Assembly: GCA_947652605.1 (NCBI GenBank)
Contig: OX393583.1
Coordinates: 14,983,222-15,047,221, forward strand
Length of the DNA: 64,000 nt
Direction of reading: 5' to 3'
DNA from: Elmis aenea
Taxonomy: Eukaryota; Arthropoda; Insecta; Coleoptera; Elmidae
In this document: piece by piece, positions 22,597 to 34,934 of the stretch
Position numbering within the stretch: position 1 is the first letter of the stretch
Layout of the letters: every line of letters starts with the position of its first letter
Notes under the pieces: generated by a model
Seen by the model: the letters and a program-made list of their open reading frames with translations, nothing else
What the model was told of the DNA's origin: nothing
Databases searched by the model: none
Made by a program: the position numbers and the translations under genes

Positions 22597-23510
22597 AATT
22601 AGAAAACGTAATGTCTGTCGTATCTAATTGTATAAACACAATTTAAAAATCTGCATTAAGTCATCGAGAATTTCGAGAATTGCTAATTGATCCTGAAAAT
22701 GACTATACAAATGTTCAACATAATTGCCCAGTTCGATGGCTTTCGAGAGGAACTGTTTTAAAAAAAATATATAATTTGAAGAATGAAATTAAACTATTCA
22801 TGGAAATGACGGGGATTCCTATTCAAGAATTTAATGATGAAGGATGGCTGTCAGACCTCGCGTTCTATGTTGATATTACAGGACACCTGAATGTTTTAAA
22901 TGAAGCCTTACAAAAGCAAAATCAAAATGTGACACAATTATATGGATATATTAAAGCTTTTAAAAGTAAACTGATTCTGTGGCAATCCCACATAGAAAAA
23001 AATAATCTTTTCCAAATGGAAAATTCCAACATTATCTAATCGTGACAAATATAATCCTCAAATTTTTGTTCAAAAAATCAAAAGCTTTATTCAGAATTTG
23101 AAGAACGCTTTCAAGATTTCGACAAGAAAAGTATTTATTTAATTCGCCCTTTTCCATCACTGAAATCGAAAATATTCTAGAAAAGTTTCAAATGGAACTT
23201 TTGGATCTCAAAGAGAGGGCAGATTTAAGAGAAACATTTAATTTGACAGCTTTGCACGAGTTTTATAAAAAATCTGCCGGCTGAAGAATTTCCGAATTAA
23301 GTTGATAATGCGAAGTACATTTACTCCTTATTTGGCTCAACATATCGATGTGAACAGCTATTCTCCAAGATGAAGTATCTAAAATCGAAGTAGAGAACTT
23401 CCATAACTGATACGAATTTGGAAAACAATTGCGTTTAAGCACTAAACAAATCGAACCGGACATTGAATTGCTATCAAAATCTACACAGCACCAGAAGTCG
23501 CATTAATTAA
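22597..23510 (+). pseudogene. hAT transposase remnant, GTF2IRD2/ZBED-like
   Basis: 22590-22646 encodes ELENVMSVVSNCINTI. 22680-23039 encodes NVQHNCPVRWLSRGTVLKKI, then GWLSDLAFYVDITGHLN. These match the catalytic-core surroundings of GTF2IRD2-like hAT proteins (the VRWLSRG and WL-DLAF--DIT-HLN patterns). Scattered C-terminal remnants run to about 23510. Stops interrupt all frames. The SINE sits just upstream of the first readable segment. Confidence 0.8.
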
Positions 23511-23958
23511 AATTTGTTTTCATTTATATTTACTGTTTTGTGATTAATACGTACTTATTTTTTTCATTTCTTTGTAATTTGTTATAAGTGATAAGAGAAA
23601 TAAATATAGTAGTACTTAATTAACTTTGTTTTATTATTGTTTTTATATTTTCAGAAAAAAAAACAAGTAACAAAAATGTGTCCATTAACTACTAAGGCCC
23701 GCGGACGAAACGTAAATCTTATTCTGGCCCCTGTTATACAAAAAGTTGCCCACCCCTGATTCTAGCTGAATCTTAAGTTCGCCTTAACGGTATAAAGCGT
23801 TGCACCAAGCAATTTTAAGAACATATTCGACTTGAGCTGAGCTCACATCTTGAGTCGCTGTTTACTAGAACTTGAGCTGGAGTACATAACCTAAAAGTAT
23901 CTTGTATTTGCTTTGTTTGTAGTTAAGTGTTTGTTTAAATTGTGGTTTAAGTTTAAAT

Positions 23959-24150
23959 ATGGACATTGAATTTATAAATATGATAGATGATGCAGATGAT
24001 GACTTGTACGATCCTGTAATTCCTCGAAGGCGATTTGTTCGCGCAAATCCATTTACGGATTTCGAATACGATCGTTTTTTTATGCGCTTTCGCCTCACAA
24101 AAGAGACAGTTATTGTGATCTTAGATCAAATTGAGCCTCAATGGGAGTAT
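23959..24150 (+). pseudogene. Harbinger (HARBI1-like) transposase N-terminus
   Basis: The frame starts MDIEFINMIDDADDDLYDPV and continues to FMRFRLTKETVIVILDQIEP, the typical HARBI1-like N-terminal helix pattern (F---FR-SK-TV--L---I). It runs into the MITE at 24152. No DDE region is found in the rest of the element (25066-25413), so the gene is only a stump. Confidence 0.75.
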
Positions 24151-24151
24151 A

Positions 24152-25065
24152 CAGGGTGTTTGAAATTCGAGTTTAAGCATGGGGATCTCGCGTATTATAA
24201 TAGCTAGAGTATAGGTTTAAATTTGGCAAAGTTGCTAAATTTGGTGCTCATTAATAATCCAAAGAGAAATTGGAAATATCTCAAACAGTATCCGAGAAAA
24301 TTAGGAAAAACTGGAAAATACGATTTTTAAAAATCGTTTATAACTCCTTTGGAGTTTGAAATATTTTAAATGTGTAAAAAAGTTGCCCAAGCAACTTTTT
24401 AAGCCGAATCGGATGGTGGTCACAAATTTTTCCTAGGTCGATTCGTTTTTGTTTTAGACAACCAACTTTGTTTTTTGTGATGGGCAGCATATCGCGTTTT
24501 TCTTCGTTATTAAAGTTTATTTTTAGGACTAACAGGCCTTTAAAACTTTTAGATTGTTGATCGGTTGTCATGGAAACAACATAAACTACAATGACCGGCC
24601 AACCTGATTTATAATGGTTATTGTTTAAAACGTATTTTTTGAAATTTGACAATAAAAGAAAAAGTAAAATACCATGTGTGATACATCAATGGATTTAGAA
24701 AAATAAATGCTATTTGATAATGTAAATAGCAAAACTTGCGCCCATAAGCAAAAACAAAGTTGGTTGTCATAAAATAAAAACGAATCGATCTAAGAAAAAT
24801 TTGTGACTACCATCCGATTCGGCTTAAAAAGTTGCTTCGGCAATGTTTTTACACATTTCAAATATTTCATACTCCGAAGGAGTTATAGACGATTTTCAAA
24901 AATCGTATTTTCCTAATTTTCTCGGACCCCGTTTGAGATATTTCGAATTTCTCTTTGGATTATTAATGAGCAGCAAATTTATCAACTTTGCCAAATTTAA
25001 ACCTATACTCTAGCTATTATAATAAGCGAGAACCCCTTGCTTAAACTCGAATTTCAAACACCCTG
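24152..25065. mobile_element. Palindromic TA-flanked MITE, CAGGGTGTTTGAAATTCGAG family
   Basis: The ends CAGGGTGTTTGAAATTCGAG and its inverted copy are flanked by TA (24150-24151 and 25066-25067). The arms mirror each other through to a centre near 24660. It cuts the Harbinger transposase frame. A related left arm is at 26275. No own protein; the open frame 24338-24652 on the - strand lies in an arm and is not credible. Confidence 0.9.
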
Positions 25066-25413
25066 TATACATAATCTATTTATTTTATTTTCTTCCACCA
25101 AGCTAACTAATAATTGTTTTTCCTCCATGGTATAATTTATTCTTTTTTAACAGCTGATAGCAACAACAAGATGTCACAGGGAGCCGTTTTAACAGCTGTG
25201 ATGTAAATGGTCAATGAAAATTAGCCATTTCAATTTGCCGCTAAAATGTGCCGACTTCTTGCAACGTTGCCAAACCGAGTTCTAACTTAGCTGAGATGTC
25301 TAACAGATTCCGGAATATGTTTTCTGTGCAACGCATTGGTATCTTGAGACGGTCTTAAATATAAGGCGGGCTTATATAAGTTCGATCTTGAGATGTGTCG
25401 GAGAAACCGGGCA

Positions 25414-26274
25414 TTAGAGTCTTTGTTTACATTGTACAGGATGAAATATACATTTTAAAAACAAACACCAATCGAAAACGTTTTATCTACGAATACAGTT
25501 AGTTAACCCCATTAAGTATTAATCAATTAATATTCCGTTTAGTTTTAAGATAGCACGACCATGAACTAATTAAAAGCATTATTAGACACTGCAGCTAATT
25601 TCAAATTATTTCATGATCTATCACGTTAACCTGGGAAAGGGGCACCCCTGCTAGAATCTAATTTGAGATACATATTATTATTTGACTACATATAATTCAG
25701 GCCTTCAATCAATCGGTCAGGATCGGATGCAATTCTAGCTGAAATGAACCATATCATACGAAAAACAAAAAATACAAAATAATATACCACCTGTTCTCTA
25801 TTTAAAATATTTAAAAAAATTGGGCAAGCGTCCAGAATACAAGTTCATCATAATGTACACACATAAAAAATTAAATAATTTTTAACCACTCTTGTGCTAT
25901 GTCAAGGTTATGTAACAACACCTTGACACATTTTTGAACAAATAGAACTGTTTAAGTGAGCCGTGTACATTTAAGTGACCTGCAGAGTCCGCTTAAATTA
26001 AAGTAAAAACAATGAAAAAAATATATAATGTAATAATTTTAACCTCTTTAAGGTCAACTTAGTGTAAACATTGCTTATTTTTTAATTTCATTGCTTTTTT
26101 ATTATCATAAATTTTTTTATTTGCCAATTATAAAGGAGTCCATGTAGAAATTTGAAAACAAAATGTTAAATGCGGAGTATGTTTATACCGCCAAAATTTA
26201 ATAAAATGAAAATAACTAATTTTGTATTTTTTTCACTTGTGATTTATGTATTTTGGAGTAAATGATTTATTGTA
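25414..26274. other. No gene seen
   Basis: AT-rich sequence between two transposons with no recognisable coding frame or terminal repeats. Confidence 0.5.
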
Positions 26275-26835
26275 CAGGGTGTTTAAAATTCGAGTTTAAG
26301 CATGAGGATCTTGCTTATTATAATAGCTAGAGTAGAGATTTACATTTGGCAAAGTTGAAGTTGCTAAATTCGGTGCTCATTAATATTCCGAGGAAAAATT
26401 GGAAATCCGAAAAAATAAAGAAAACAGAAAAATACGATTTTTGATCATCGTCTGTAACTCATTTGAAGTATAAAATATTTCAAATTTGTAAAAACATGGC
26501 CTGATCAACTTTTTAAGCCAAATCGGATGATAACCAGTAACCACTAATATTTGTAGGTCAATTCGTTTGTGTTTTATGGCAATCAACTTTATTTTTTCTT
26601 AAGGGCACGATTTTTACTATTTACATAGGTAAATGGAATTTGGTTTCTACATTCGTTGATGTATCACACATGGTATTTTACTTCTACATTCATGGTCAAA
26701 CTTTTAGAAATCCGTTTTGGAGAACAACAATAATTATAAGTCAGGCCCGGTCGTTGTAGTTTATGTCATTACCGTGACAACCAATCAACAAACTAAAAAT
26801 TTTGAAAGTCTTTTACTTGTCATTGTAATAAATTG
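26275..26835. mobile_element. One-sided copy of the CAGGGTGTTTGAAATTCGAG family
   Basis: It begins CAGGGTGTTTAAAATTCGAG after TA and follows the left arm of 24152-25065 with substitutions and small insertions. The matching inverted right arm was not found, so the copy has lost about half. Confidence 0.7.
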
Positions 26836-27017
26836 AATAAAAGCTTGAAAGCCCTTAAATTTTCCTATTACATTATGTATAATTTGTTTTTCTCTTGCTG
26901 GATTTTTTATAAAAAACATTCAATTAATCAAAGTTAGTGTTGCCGCCGAGACGAGATAATTCTCAATCTCGTCTCGTCTCGAAATTCGAGATCGAGACTG
27001 GCATTTGGTAATTTATG

Positions 27018-27372
27018 CTTGTAAGGGACCGGCGTGGCTGTCAGGTATTAACGCTTTGTTCACGTGTATAAACGCTACGTTCACATGTAAGCGTTTGGGC
27101 GTAAAACTCATTATAAAGGTTTTTGCAATCCATTAAAAATTACAATTAAAAAAAACTTTCACCGACCTTTAACCTCATCCTCGTTCGCTTGGTCAATAAT
27201 AAAGGGTCCAGGTTAAAGGTTGGTTAAGGTTTTCTGTTTTTTAAATGCATAGGATAAATTAAATGTAGGCCATAAATGTGTAATGGGTTACAACCTTCAT
27301 AAATACTTTTACGCACAAACGCTTACAAGTGAACACAGCGTTCATATGACAGCCACGCCGGTCCCTTACAAG
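27018..27372. mobile_element. Short MITE with CTTGTAAGGGACCGGCGTGG termini
   Basis: 26 bases at the left (CTTGTAAGGGACCGGCGTGG...) recur inverted at the right (27347-27372). Inside are mirrored AACGCT/AAGCGTT segments. Flanking GGTAATTTA and TAAATTACC are themselves inverted, so the host may be another palindromic repeat. No coding potential. Confidence 0.78.
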
Positions 27373-27377
27373 CCTAA

Positions 27378-27907
27378 ATTACCTGACCATGTATCCGGTT
27401 TTCACCCCGGGTTTCCGGGTTTTTACATCGTTTTTCCGGGCTCCGGGTTTTATTATGATTTTTCCGGGTTTCGTAATAGTACCAAAAATTAACTTAAATG
27501 AAAAAAACAGTACCCATACAAAAAATTGTATCAAAATATAACCGTGAATCGGATATATAAATGAAAACAAGAAATGTGATCGTATTGTCTATCTCTTTTT
27601 TTCTATATACTATGTTCACGCTTTGCCTCTGTATGCCATTATTCCCGGAAGTCGCGTAATTCACCTTGATTTTAAATTTATTTATTACGTCGTATTATAT
27701 CCATCTAACAAAATGTAATTTGTTTTTTTTTTTGTTTTTTATGTATCAACATCGCATATTTTCCACTGAGGATTTTCCTTTTTATTACGAATTAAAATCC
27801 CGGAAAACTGAAACCAAAAATTAAGGTGTATTTCCCAACCCCCCTCCGCCCCTGTCATCGTCAACGGGTTTACAATAATTACATAAACAGAAATCTGGTC
27901 ACCCTAG
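27378..27907. repeat. Possible hAT-like remnant
   Basis: The right end TCTGGTCACCCTAG resembles the GGTGACCA terminal class. CCGGGTTT-type motifs cluster at 27400-27475 and CCCGG occurs near 27800. The left end is too diverged to define (TGACCATGTATCCGG near 27384). Low-confidence call. Confidence 0.35.
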
Positions 27908-27915
27908 TGCTTATA

Positions 27916-29845
27916 CAGGGTGTCCCCGTTATCACCGCGAATATTTTAAGTGGTGATAGAGGACCTTTTTCTAAGAAAAAATTTCAAGTAAATTTTTTTC
28001 CTAAAATCAAATGCTAAGCTGATATCAACACTTACTTGATTTTTTTACACTTCTGCATTTATAAGACTCTGTAGCCGAAAATATTAATTTTATCGTAAAA
28101 TACCTTAATGATTTTTAATAGAACATAAAATTCTCTACAAAATTAGTTCTATTTATTTTTTGTCTACAGGCAATGGTTTGAGAGTTATAAAGCAGTTTGT
28201 ACAAAAAAATGTAAAAAATTTACAAAATTTAATTGTTTCTTAGACTTTGCAACCGCTGTATCTTTAAAACGAAAGGTTGTTCAAAAAAACCGACGGCCCA
28301 TTCCGGATAGCAAATTTTATGGGCTACAACTTTTTTTAGTGAAATTATTTGAAAATCAAACCGATTTTCCGGAAAAGCTGAAAATAAGGAATAGAGTGCA
28401 AAAACAAAATTTCCTACAAATATTGTTTTGTATTTAAAAATGCTTTTAAAGAGAGTGCGATTACGTGACTGAAAATGATGGAGGTCATTTTGAACACTTA
28501 TTGAAGTAATTTTGTGGTTACATGTTAATTTTATTGCGTCCAGATGGATTTGCATGGTTTTGTATTTTATCGTTTTCGAAAAACAAAAACTCCCCGTAAT
28601 TATGATATTTTGTATTTAAAAATGCCATAGCATCGGCAACATTAATAAAATTATGTATCTCATTAGTTTCAAAGCTTTTTATGAAGTTTGAAATTCTTCA
28701 GAAAACCACCCCTTATCATTTTTTTTAAGGAGCTAACGAACTAATTTAACAAAAAATTGTAAAATTGCATATGAATAAGTTATATAAATTTTTAAAAACG
28801 CCGCATCTTTTTAACGAAACGTCGTAGAGCAAAACGGATGCCTATTGCGGATAAGGCATTTAACCCTTTGCCTGTCCTGTGCATCACCGGTGATGCACAC
28901 AAAAAAATGGTCCTTCGTACGCTCTGTGTATCATATGGAAAACACATATCTTTGCACTTGCTAGATGCTTTACACTTATCCTGACACTACATTATACGTA
29001 TAAAATAATTCTACAGAGCCGTAGAACATGATACATGTGAAATATTTAAATGGACGTACGGTACAAATTTTATGTAAAATTTTGGACAGGCAAAGGGTTA
29101 ACGGACTACAACTTCGGTAAATATGTTTTTCAATAAAACTAAATGTATCATAGAAATGTTTATAATAGTGAAAAAGGTGAAAAAAAAACGATAAAATGCA
29201 AAACAATGCAAATCCATCTGGACGCAATAAAATTAACATGTAACCACAAAATTACTTCAATAAGTGTTCAAAATGACCTCCATCATTTTCAGTCACGTAA
29301 TCGCACTCTCTTTAAAAGCATTTTTAAATACAAAACAATATTTGTAGGAAATTTTGTTTTTGCACTCTATTCCTTATTTTCAGCTTTTCCGGAAAATCGG
29401 TTTGATTTTCTAATAATTTCACTAAAAAAAGTTGTAGCCCATAAAATTTGCTATCCGGAATGGGCCGTCGGTTTTTTTGTACAACCTTTCGTTTTAAAGA
29501 TACAGCGGTTGCAAAGTCTAAGAAACAATTAACTTTTGTAAATGTTTTACATTTTTTTGTACAAACTGCTTTATAACTCTCAAACCATTGCCTGTAGACA
29601 AAAAATAAATAAAACTAATTTTGTAGAGAATTTTATGCTCTATTAAAAATTATTAAGGTGTTTTACGATAAAATTGACATTTTCGGCTACAGAGTCTTAT
29701 AAATGCAGAAGTGTAAAAAAATCAAGTAAGTGTTGATATCAGCTTAGCATTTGATTTTAGGAAAAAAATTTACTTGAAATTTTTTCTTAGAAAAAGGTCC
29801 TCTATCACCACTTAAAATATTCGCGGTGATAACGGGGACACCCTG
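27916..29845. mobile_element. 1.9-kb near-perfect palindrome, TA-flanked
   Basis: The ends CAGGGTGTCCCCGTTATCAC and the inverted copy are flanked by TA (27914-27915 and 29846-29847). The arms stay almost identical for over 600 bases. As a result the same roughly 108-codon open frame appears on the - strand at 28555-28229 and on the + strand at 29206-29532. The interior holds a piggyBac-like MITE at 28864-29097. The mirrored frame has no recognisable domain. Confidence 0.92.
28864..29097. mobile_element. piggyBac-like MITE
   Basis: The TIRs CCCTTTGCCTGTCC and GGACAGGCAAAGGG are perfect inverted copies, directly flanked by TTAA (28860-28863 and 29098-29101). CCC-starting ends and a TTAA target are the piggyBac signature. 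At 234 bp it encodes nothing. It sits close to the centre of the large palindrome. Confidence 0.92.
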
Positions 29846-29847
29846 TA

Positions 29848-30414
29848 TATACATAATTACAAATGAATAGAAAACTACTATTTATGGCTGCAGTACCATT
29901 AATAATGTTATTAAACAATCGATAACGTACTGATTTTCATTTCAGTTAACCTAACCCACAAATGACATGCTGCAGATACAATTACAGTAGAATACGCATG
30001 CGCGCATGCCAAATATTGGAGGCAATTAGAACAGGTCCTATTTTATTACGATTTTTTGGTTCAAGATTTTTAATTTCTAATTGACACGGTAATATAAAAT
30101 CGTATAAAACAAACTTAAGATCTACTTTAACAAAATCGTGAGCAGAAGCACGTAAAGCGAACACCCAAACAATGAAAACAAAACTTTTGTGTCTGAATAA
30201 AACGAGTGACATTGCCAAAAATTACGTTCATGTTTACTAGTGACGTCCAGTGCATAGTATCATAAATGCAAAATGTTATTCAGTAATCGCTTTAAACTCG
30301 CAGATGACAAAAATATGCGCTCTGCCTTGAACGGTTCCCTTTGCCAAAATACACACAAAGATCATTAGCGAATGATTTCCAAAATTATATTCGTTAAGGC
30401 CGATAGTACTTGGA
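29848..30414. other. No gene; inverted copy of a segment in Asator intron 2
   Basis: About 29935-30005 (ACAGTAGAATACGCATGCG and preceding CCTAACCCACAAATGACATG) recurs inverted near 60672-60755. This points to a dispersed repeat whose ends were not found. The 78-codon frame at 30218-29982 is not supported. Confidence 0.45.
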
Positions 30415-31557
30415 GTAGGTACAGTTGTACTATATTCCGCGACAGTGGTCGCGTTCAGCAGACGTAACTGCTACGGAGCTGCTACATAGCTGCTCCGAAA
30501 ACGTTGCCTGGCAACAACCGCTACTCTTCCGCTACTTTCACAACAGTTGGGTAGCGGTCGCCATGTTTGGGAGCACATTTTGGATCCGCTACTTACGGAG
30601 CAAACAGTGAGCGAAGCGTGTGTTTGAACTTACGTTAGTTTATTTTCTATCTTGTTTTGTGTTTTAAATATGGATAAAAGAATATCAATTAAAAAAAGTA
30701 AAACAATGCAAGAAGAAAAACATGAGTTATTGCGAAAGTTTTTAAATCAAAACAAACAATAAATGTTATTTTACTTGATGATAAATTGTTTAATGAATTA
30801 TCCAAGTTCAAAAATTATTGAAAGCGTAGCTGCTATGATAGGTAAAAATATAAATGAAATATGTATGACTTTTTTTGGAATCGCATTGAATGTGAGGAAA
30901 ACAACAAGAAATCATTAAAGCCGAATTATTTATGCTTTTAAAGTGATAAAAAGTTGAGGTACGGTTAAAATATTGGCAAAAGTTTGTTTCGTCATTTATA
31001 ACTTTACAGTTTTGTTTATATTATAAAAAAAAAACACTTGAAAATTTAGTATAATTTTAAAAAATTATTAATATAGGTACACATTCTACTGCATATTCAT
31101 TTTGTTGTAAAGAGTAAGTTTGTAATTGTGTAAAGACATTTTATTGGCACAAAATGCAAGTAAAATTAAAAAATCCAATTGTAAGGATCATGTTCTGATT
31201 ACAAGTTCTAAATGATTCAAGCAATTATTTTATTGCAAATTGAAACTCGTTAGAAGTAAATATTGTTGAAATTGTTTCATTTAAAGTTAATTTTTACAAT
31301 AAGAAATGCTATTTGTTTGATTTCGTTAATATTTATGCCGTTATCAAAAAATTCGTTTAACAAAATAAAATAATTCATATTTCACCAGATAACCTACAAT
31401 CTCAACTACACAATTGTCTATTTGCTCTACGGCTGCGTGGTAGTTATTATGTTCTATGTGTGGTAGCATAAATACATCCAAAACTGTTAACACCAAAATA
31501 CGTTTGGAGCGTATCGGTATCGGTAGCGGAGCAGAATTTATTTGCGCTACGTCGGCT
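30415..31557. other. No gene; scattered GTAGCGG/CCGCTAC motifs
   Basis: Short inverted motifs built on CCGCTAC, GCTACGGAGC and GGTAGCGG occur at 30460-30600 and 31510-31545. A related motif, GCTGCTCCGCTGCC, lies at 34110-34125 beyond the Harbinger pair and hAT. This suggests one older repeat opened up by those insertions; its borders are unclear. Confidence 0.4.
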
Positions 31558-32407
31558 GTTCAGCGATATCGCTACCGTTGGACGCGAGGGATGTACAAAC
31601 CGCTGACAATCGTATTCCCAACGTCTCCTCTCGCAATGCGCTCCATTCGCATTGAATGCGAGTGGGTATACCCACTCCCTTTGGCAAATACCGCTCGCTT
31701 TGCACCCAAATCGTATGTTATGAGTTGTTGTGTTTTCTTTTATGATGGATTATATTAAATAATAATAGATATTTCTTGCCATACAGTCTTGTAAAATAGT
31801 ATATCTCAGGCAGTTAATTAAGTTGTAATTAGCTATGCATTATTATATTGTGTAAATTTGTATAAATCCATTATCATTCTGATGAATAAAATAAAATAAT
31901 ATTAGGTTATAAATTTCATAATAAAAAGTGTGTATAGTCACTCAAATAATGGTAAATATTTCTTAAACTTAACCAAATCAACAAATAAACTTCTTGGTTA
32001 CGTTAAAGGAAATCATGCAACCAAATAAGTAATATATTTTAATAAATATTTAAAGTTGTAGCAATAACACTTCATTGCTTTTGGGCATCGTAATATGTAA
32101 AATTATGTGAAAATTTGCCACTTAATAATTGATTATTCTCCCTAAACATTTCTACTAATGCTGCTTTCTGTTGCTCCGTTAATTTCCCCATTATCAATCA
32201 AAACAAAAACCACAGATCATACAAAAACTGACGTAAAAGTGACAGTCCATGCAAAATTCCAATGTTGCAACACCTACCCACTCGTGTCAAAGAATTGCAA
32301 AGGCAGAGGTAGATGAGAATACAGAAGCGACCGCTCCACTCGCATTCATGACGCTCGTTTTCATGAGCACTCCTGTTCAACGCGAGCGAGTTCGGAATAC
32401 CGCCCCA
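31558..32407 (+). mobile_element. Harbinger-type MITE, first of a head-to-tail pair
   Basis: It starts within the family left end (GTTCAGCGATATCGCTACCG) and ends GAGTTCGGAATACCGCCCC. It contains the same landmarks as 32408-33262 and 42835-44282: ACCGCTGACAATCGTATTCC, GGGTATACCCACTCCCTTTG and a vestigial ATGGATTATATTA where the longer copy has its transposase start. The leftmost 20-25 bases of the terminus are missing. Confidence 0.82.
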
Positions 32408-33262
32408 GGGCCGGTATTCTCAACTCCTCTTGTTCAGCGATATCGCTACTGTTGAACGCGAGGGATGCGCAAACCGCTGACAATCGTATTCCCAACGTCT
32501 CCTCTCGCATGCGCTCCATTCGCGTTGAACGCTAGTGGGTATACCTACTCCCTTTGGCAAATATCGCTCGCTTTGCACCCAAATCGTATGTTGTGGAGTC
32601 GTTGTGTTTTCTTTTATTATGGATTATATTGAATTTATAAACATTTGCCATACAGTCTTGTAAAATAGTATATCTCAGGCAGTTAATTAAGTTGTAATTA
32701 GCTATGCATTATTATATTGTGTACAAATCCATTATCATTCTGATGAATTAAATAAAATAATATTAGGTTATAAATTTCATAATAAAAAGTGTGTATAGTC
32801 ATTCAAATAATGGTAAATATTTCTTAAACTTAACCAAATCAACAAATAAACTTCTTGGTTACGTTAAAGGAAATCATGCAACCAAATAATTAATATATTT
32901 TAATAAATATTTAAATTTGTAGCAATTACACTTCATTGCTTTTGGGCATCGTAATTTTCGTAATGTGTAAAATTGTGTGAAAATTTGCCACTTAATAATT
33001 GGACTACTTATTCTCCCTAAACATTTCTACTAATGCTGCTTTCTGTTGCTCCGTTAATTTCATTATCAATCAAAACAAAAACCACAGATCATACAAAAAC
33101 TGACGTAAAAGTGACAGTCCATGCAAAATTCCAATGTTGCAACATCTACCCACTCGTGTCGAAGAATTGCAAAGGCAGGGGTGGATGAGAATACAGAAGC
33201 ATTTAGACGCTCGGTTTCACGAGCACTCCTGTTCAACGCGAGCGAGTTCGGAATACCGGCCC
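32408..33262 (+). mobile_element. Harbinger-type MITE, second of a head-to-tail pair
   Basis: The left end GGCCGGTATTCTCAACTCCT directly abuts the right end of the preceding copy. The right end is GAGTTCGGAATACCGGCCC. The bodies of the two copies are alike over most of about 850 bases (for example CATACAGTCTTGTAAAATAG near 31782 and 32651). Vestigial start ATGGATTATATTGAATTTAT at 32619. Confidence 0.85.
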
Positions 33263-33278
33263 AGCGTGCTGTGAGATA

Positions 33279-34070
33279 CAGGGATGCCAGACGTCCCGCA
33301 ATGCGCGGGACAGTGCTGCACAAAAGTGATTTGTCCCGCGTCCCGCATAAACGTTTGAATGTCCCGCAGGTAAAAAATTAAGAGATTTTGACTGTAAAAT
33401 AATAAAATAATGTCATAAAAAGTGATGGATGCTGTTACGAAATGTATTTCTTTCCTAATATGTATGAATTTCAGGCATTGACGGGTGAGTTGCACGCTAA
33501 TGGTCGCGGGACGCATTATGTGTTGGGGTTTGGGGATTGGGGAATCCTCGAGCCGCTCGGGGATTTTTAGACGGAAGCGTCTGCGCAAATCGGCGCATGG
33601 CCCACTGTCCACTCAGTGTCCAAACGTTCAAAGCGTACGCACCAAAGCTTACGCCATGAGGAGTTGACAACTAATTCCCAGCCCCCTTAAAAAGCAAGTT
33701 ATAATACGTACATCGCATCGCTCAAATACGCACACATACAACGGGTGGAGGCCGAGTTAATTATGAAACAGAATTTCAGAATGAATTGTTCGAAATTCCT
33801 ATTTTAAAAAATCAAGGTTTAGTCATTCTTAATAAAGTGAAATCAAGTGATAAATATTAAATAATTTTTAGGATAGATAGTATAAATAAAAATGTAACTC
33901 AATTATTTTTGTTTTCTTTATGAGATACGTATTTAAATGACCAAAATGAAATTTAGAAATTAAAAATGAAATGTTAAAATCGTTAATTGTGAAAAAAATT
34001 CTTGAGAAAAATCGCCGTGTTTTTTTTCATTTTTGTCCCGCGAGACCTAACTTGAAATCTGGCAATCCTG
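33279..34070. mobile_element. hAT-like MITE with CAGGGATGCCAGA termini
   Basis: The left end CAGGGATGCCAGACGTCCCG is matched by the inverted TCTGGCAATCCTG, and TGTGAGATA occurs immediately outside both ends (33270-33278 and 34071-34079). Repeats of GTCCCGC lie near both ends. No transposase. A related TACGTCCCGG-type end is at 63147. Confidence 0.82.
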
Positions 34071-34605
34071 TGTGAGATACAGATTAGTAAAATGAAATAG
34101 AATTTCGCTGCTCCGCTGCCAAACATTAAGACAATATAAACCAGAAATGTATGCCAATAAACGTGGTTCACACGCTACCTACGCCCATATTACTTCAACA
34201 TTGCTGTAAATACATACAAGGTGCGCCAATAGTGCGATAACGTCCATTATTGCCCTTAATGTCAACTTATCAAAAAAAGTTTTTAATAAAATTTATAATA
34301 TAATAGACGTGCTGCATGTTTTAAAATTAGTTTTAATTATACAGGGTGTTTCATTGAAGGTATTTTTTTTAAAATTGAATACCCAGTATATTTTTGCAAT
34401 ATCGAATTCAGCAAGGATATTGTTTTTATAATTTTTTTGCGACGTTGCCACTTCATCTCAAAAAATCTTTGAATTTCCAGAAAAACAGGGTACAATACTT
34501 GTCAAGAGCACAACGTTATCAATAATAATTGGCAAATGATATTTTGTACATACAAAGTCAAAAAGTGGCCTCATAGTCTAAATACATCCAAATAAATTTA
34601 TATTA
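34071..34605. other. No gene; solo termini
   Basis: A CAGGGTGTTTCATTGAAGG terminus begins at 34342 after TA. A degenerate CAAGGTGCGCCAATAGTG lies near 34217. Neither has a visible partner. Confidence 0.45.
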
Positions 34606-34934
34606 TACAGGGTGTTTTCTAAAAGATGTGCCAACGTTCCAATTTTCAAACATCAATAATGCTCATATTAGACGTTGCGATTTTTCTTACAAATCATTTT
34701 TCCACAACGCAAATCCAAAATATCGCAACGTCTAAATGTGCATAGGAAAAAAATCGCAACGTATTTTAAATGTCATAGGATTTTATTCTATTGAACATGC
34801 TCTAATTTTTCAAGGTCAAACAAGCGTATTTTTTTACATTTTTAGTAACTTTTGGTAATTTTTGTGCCACTGTGTTTTCAAAAACGATCACATAACCTAT
34901 AAAGTACTGACGTCAACAATTTTGAATTTGAAAA

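Larger units (their letters stand above)
21905..23758 (+). mobile_element. hAT element (CAGGGGTGGGCAAC type) within Harbinger
   Basis: The right terminus GTTGCCCACCCCTG and the decayed left terminus CAACGGTGGGCAAC are inverted. The flanks ATCTAGCT and ATTCTAGCT look like an 8-bp duplication with one extra base. CCGGCCCGCG repeats fill the left subterminal zone. It encodes a decayed transposase of the GTF2IRD2-like type and has received a SINE at 22321. Confidence 0.85.
21870..25413 (+). mobile_element. PIF/Harbinger element, disrupted by two insertions
   Basis: The TIRs TGCCCGGTTTCTCCGACACA and TGTGTCGGAGAAACCGGGCA are exact inverted copies, flanked by TTA (21867-21869 and 25414-25416), the 3-bp target typical of PIF/Harbinger. 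It contains the start of a Harbinger-type transposase at 23959. A hAT (21905-23758) sits in its left end and a TA-flanked MITE (24152-25065) inside its coding region. Confidence 0.88.

Noticed and set aside
22317..22646. 109-codon ORF across the SINE
   Set aside because: Runs through the SINE, including its lysine-coding A tail; not a gene.
28229..28555. 108-codon ORF as a real protein
   Set aside because: It is mirrored in the opposite arm of a palindrome, has no known motif, and overlaps sequence explained by the MITE.
32198..33612. Several 60-130-codon ORFs in the Harbinger MITE pair and the hAT next to it
   Set aside because: No domain content, not preserved between the two near-identical copies, and overlapping terminal repeats.
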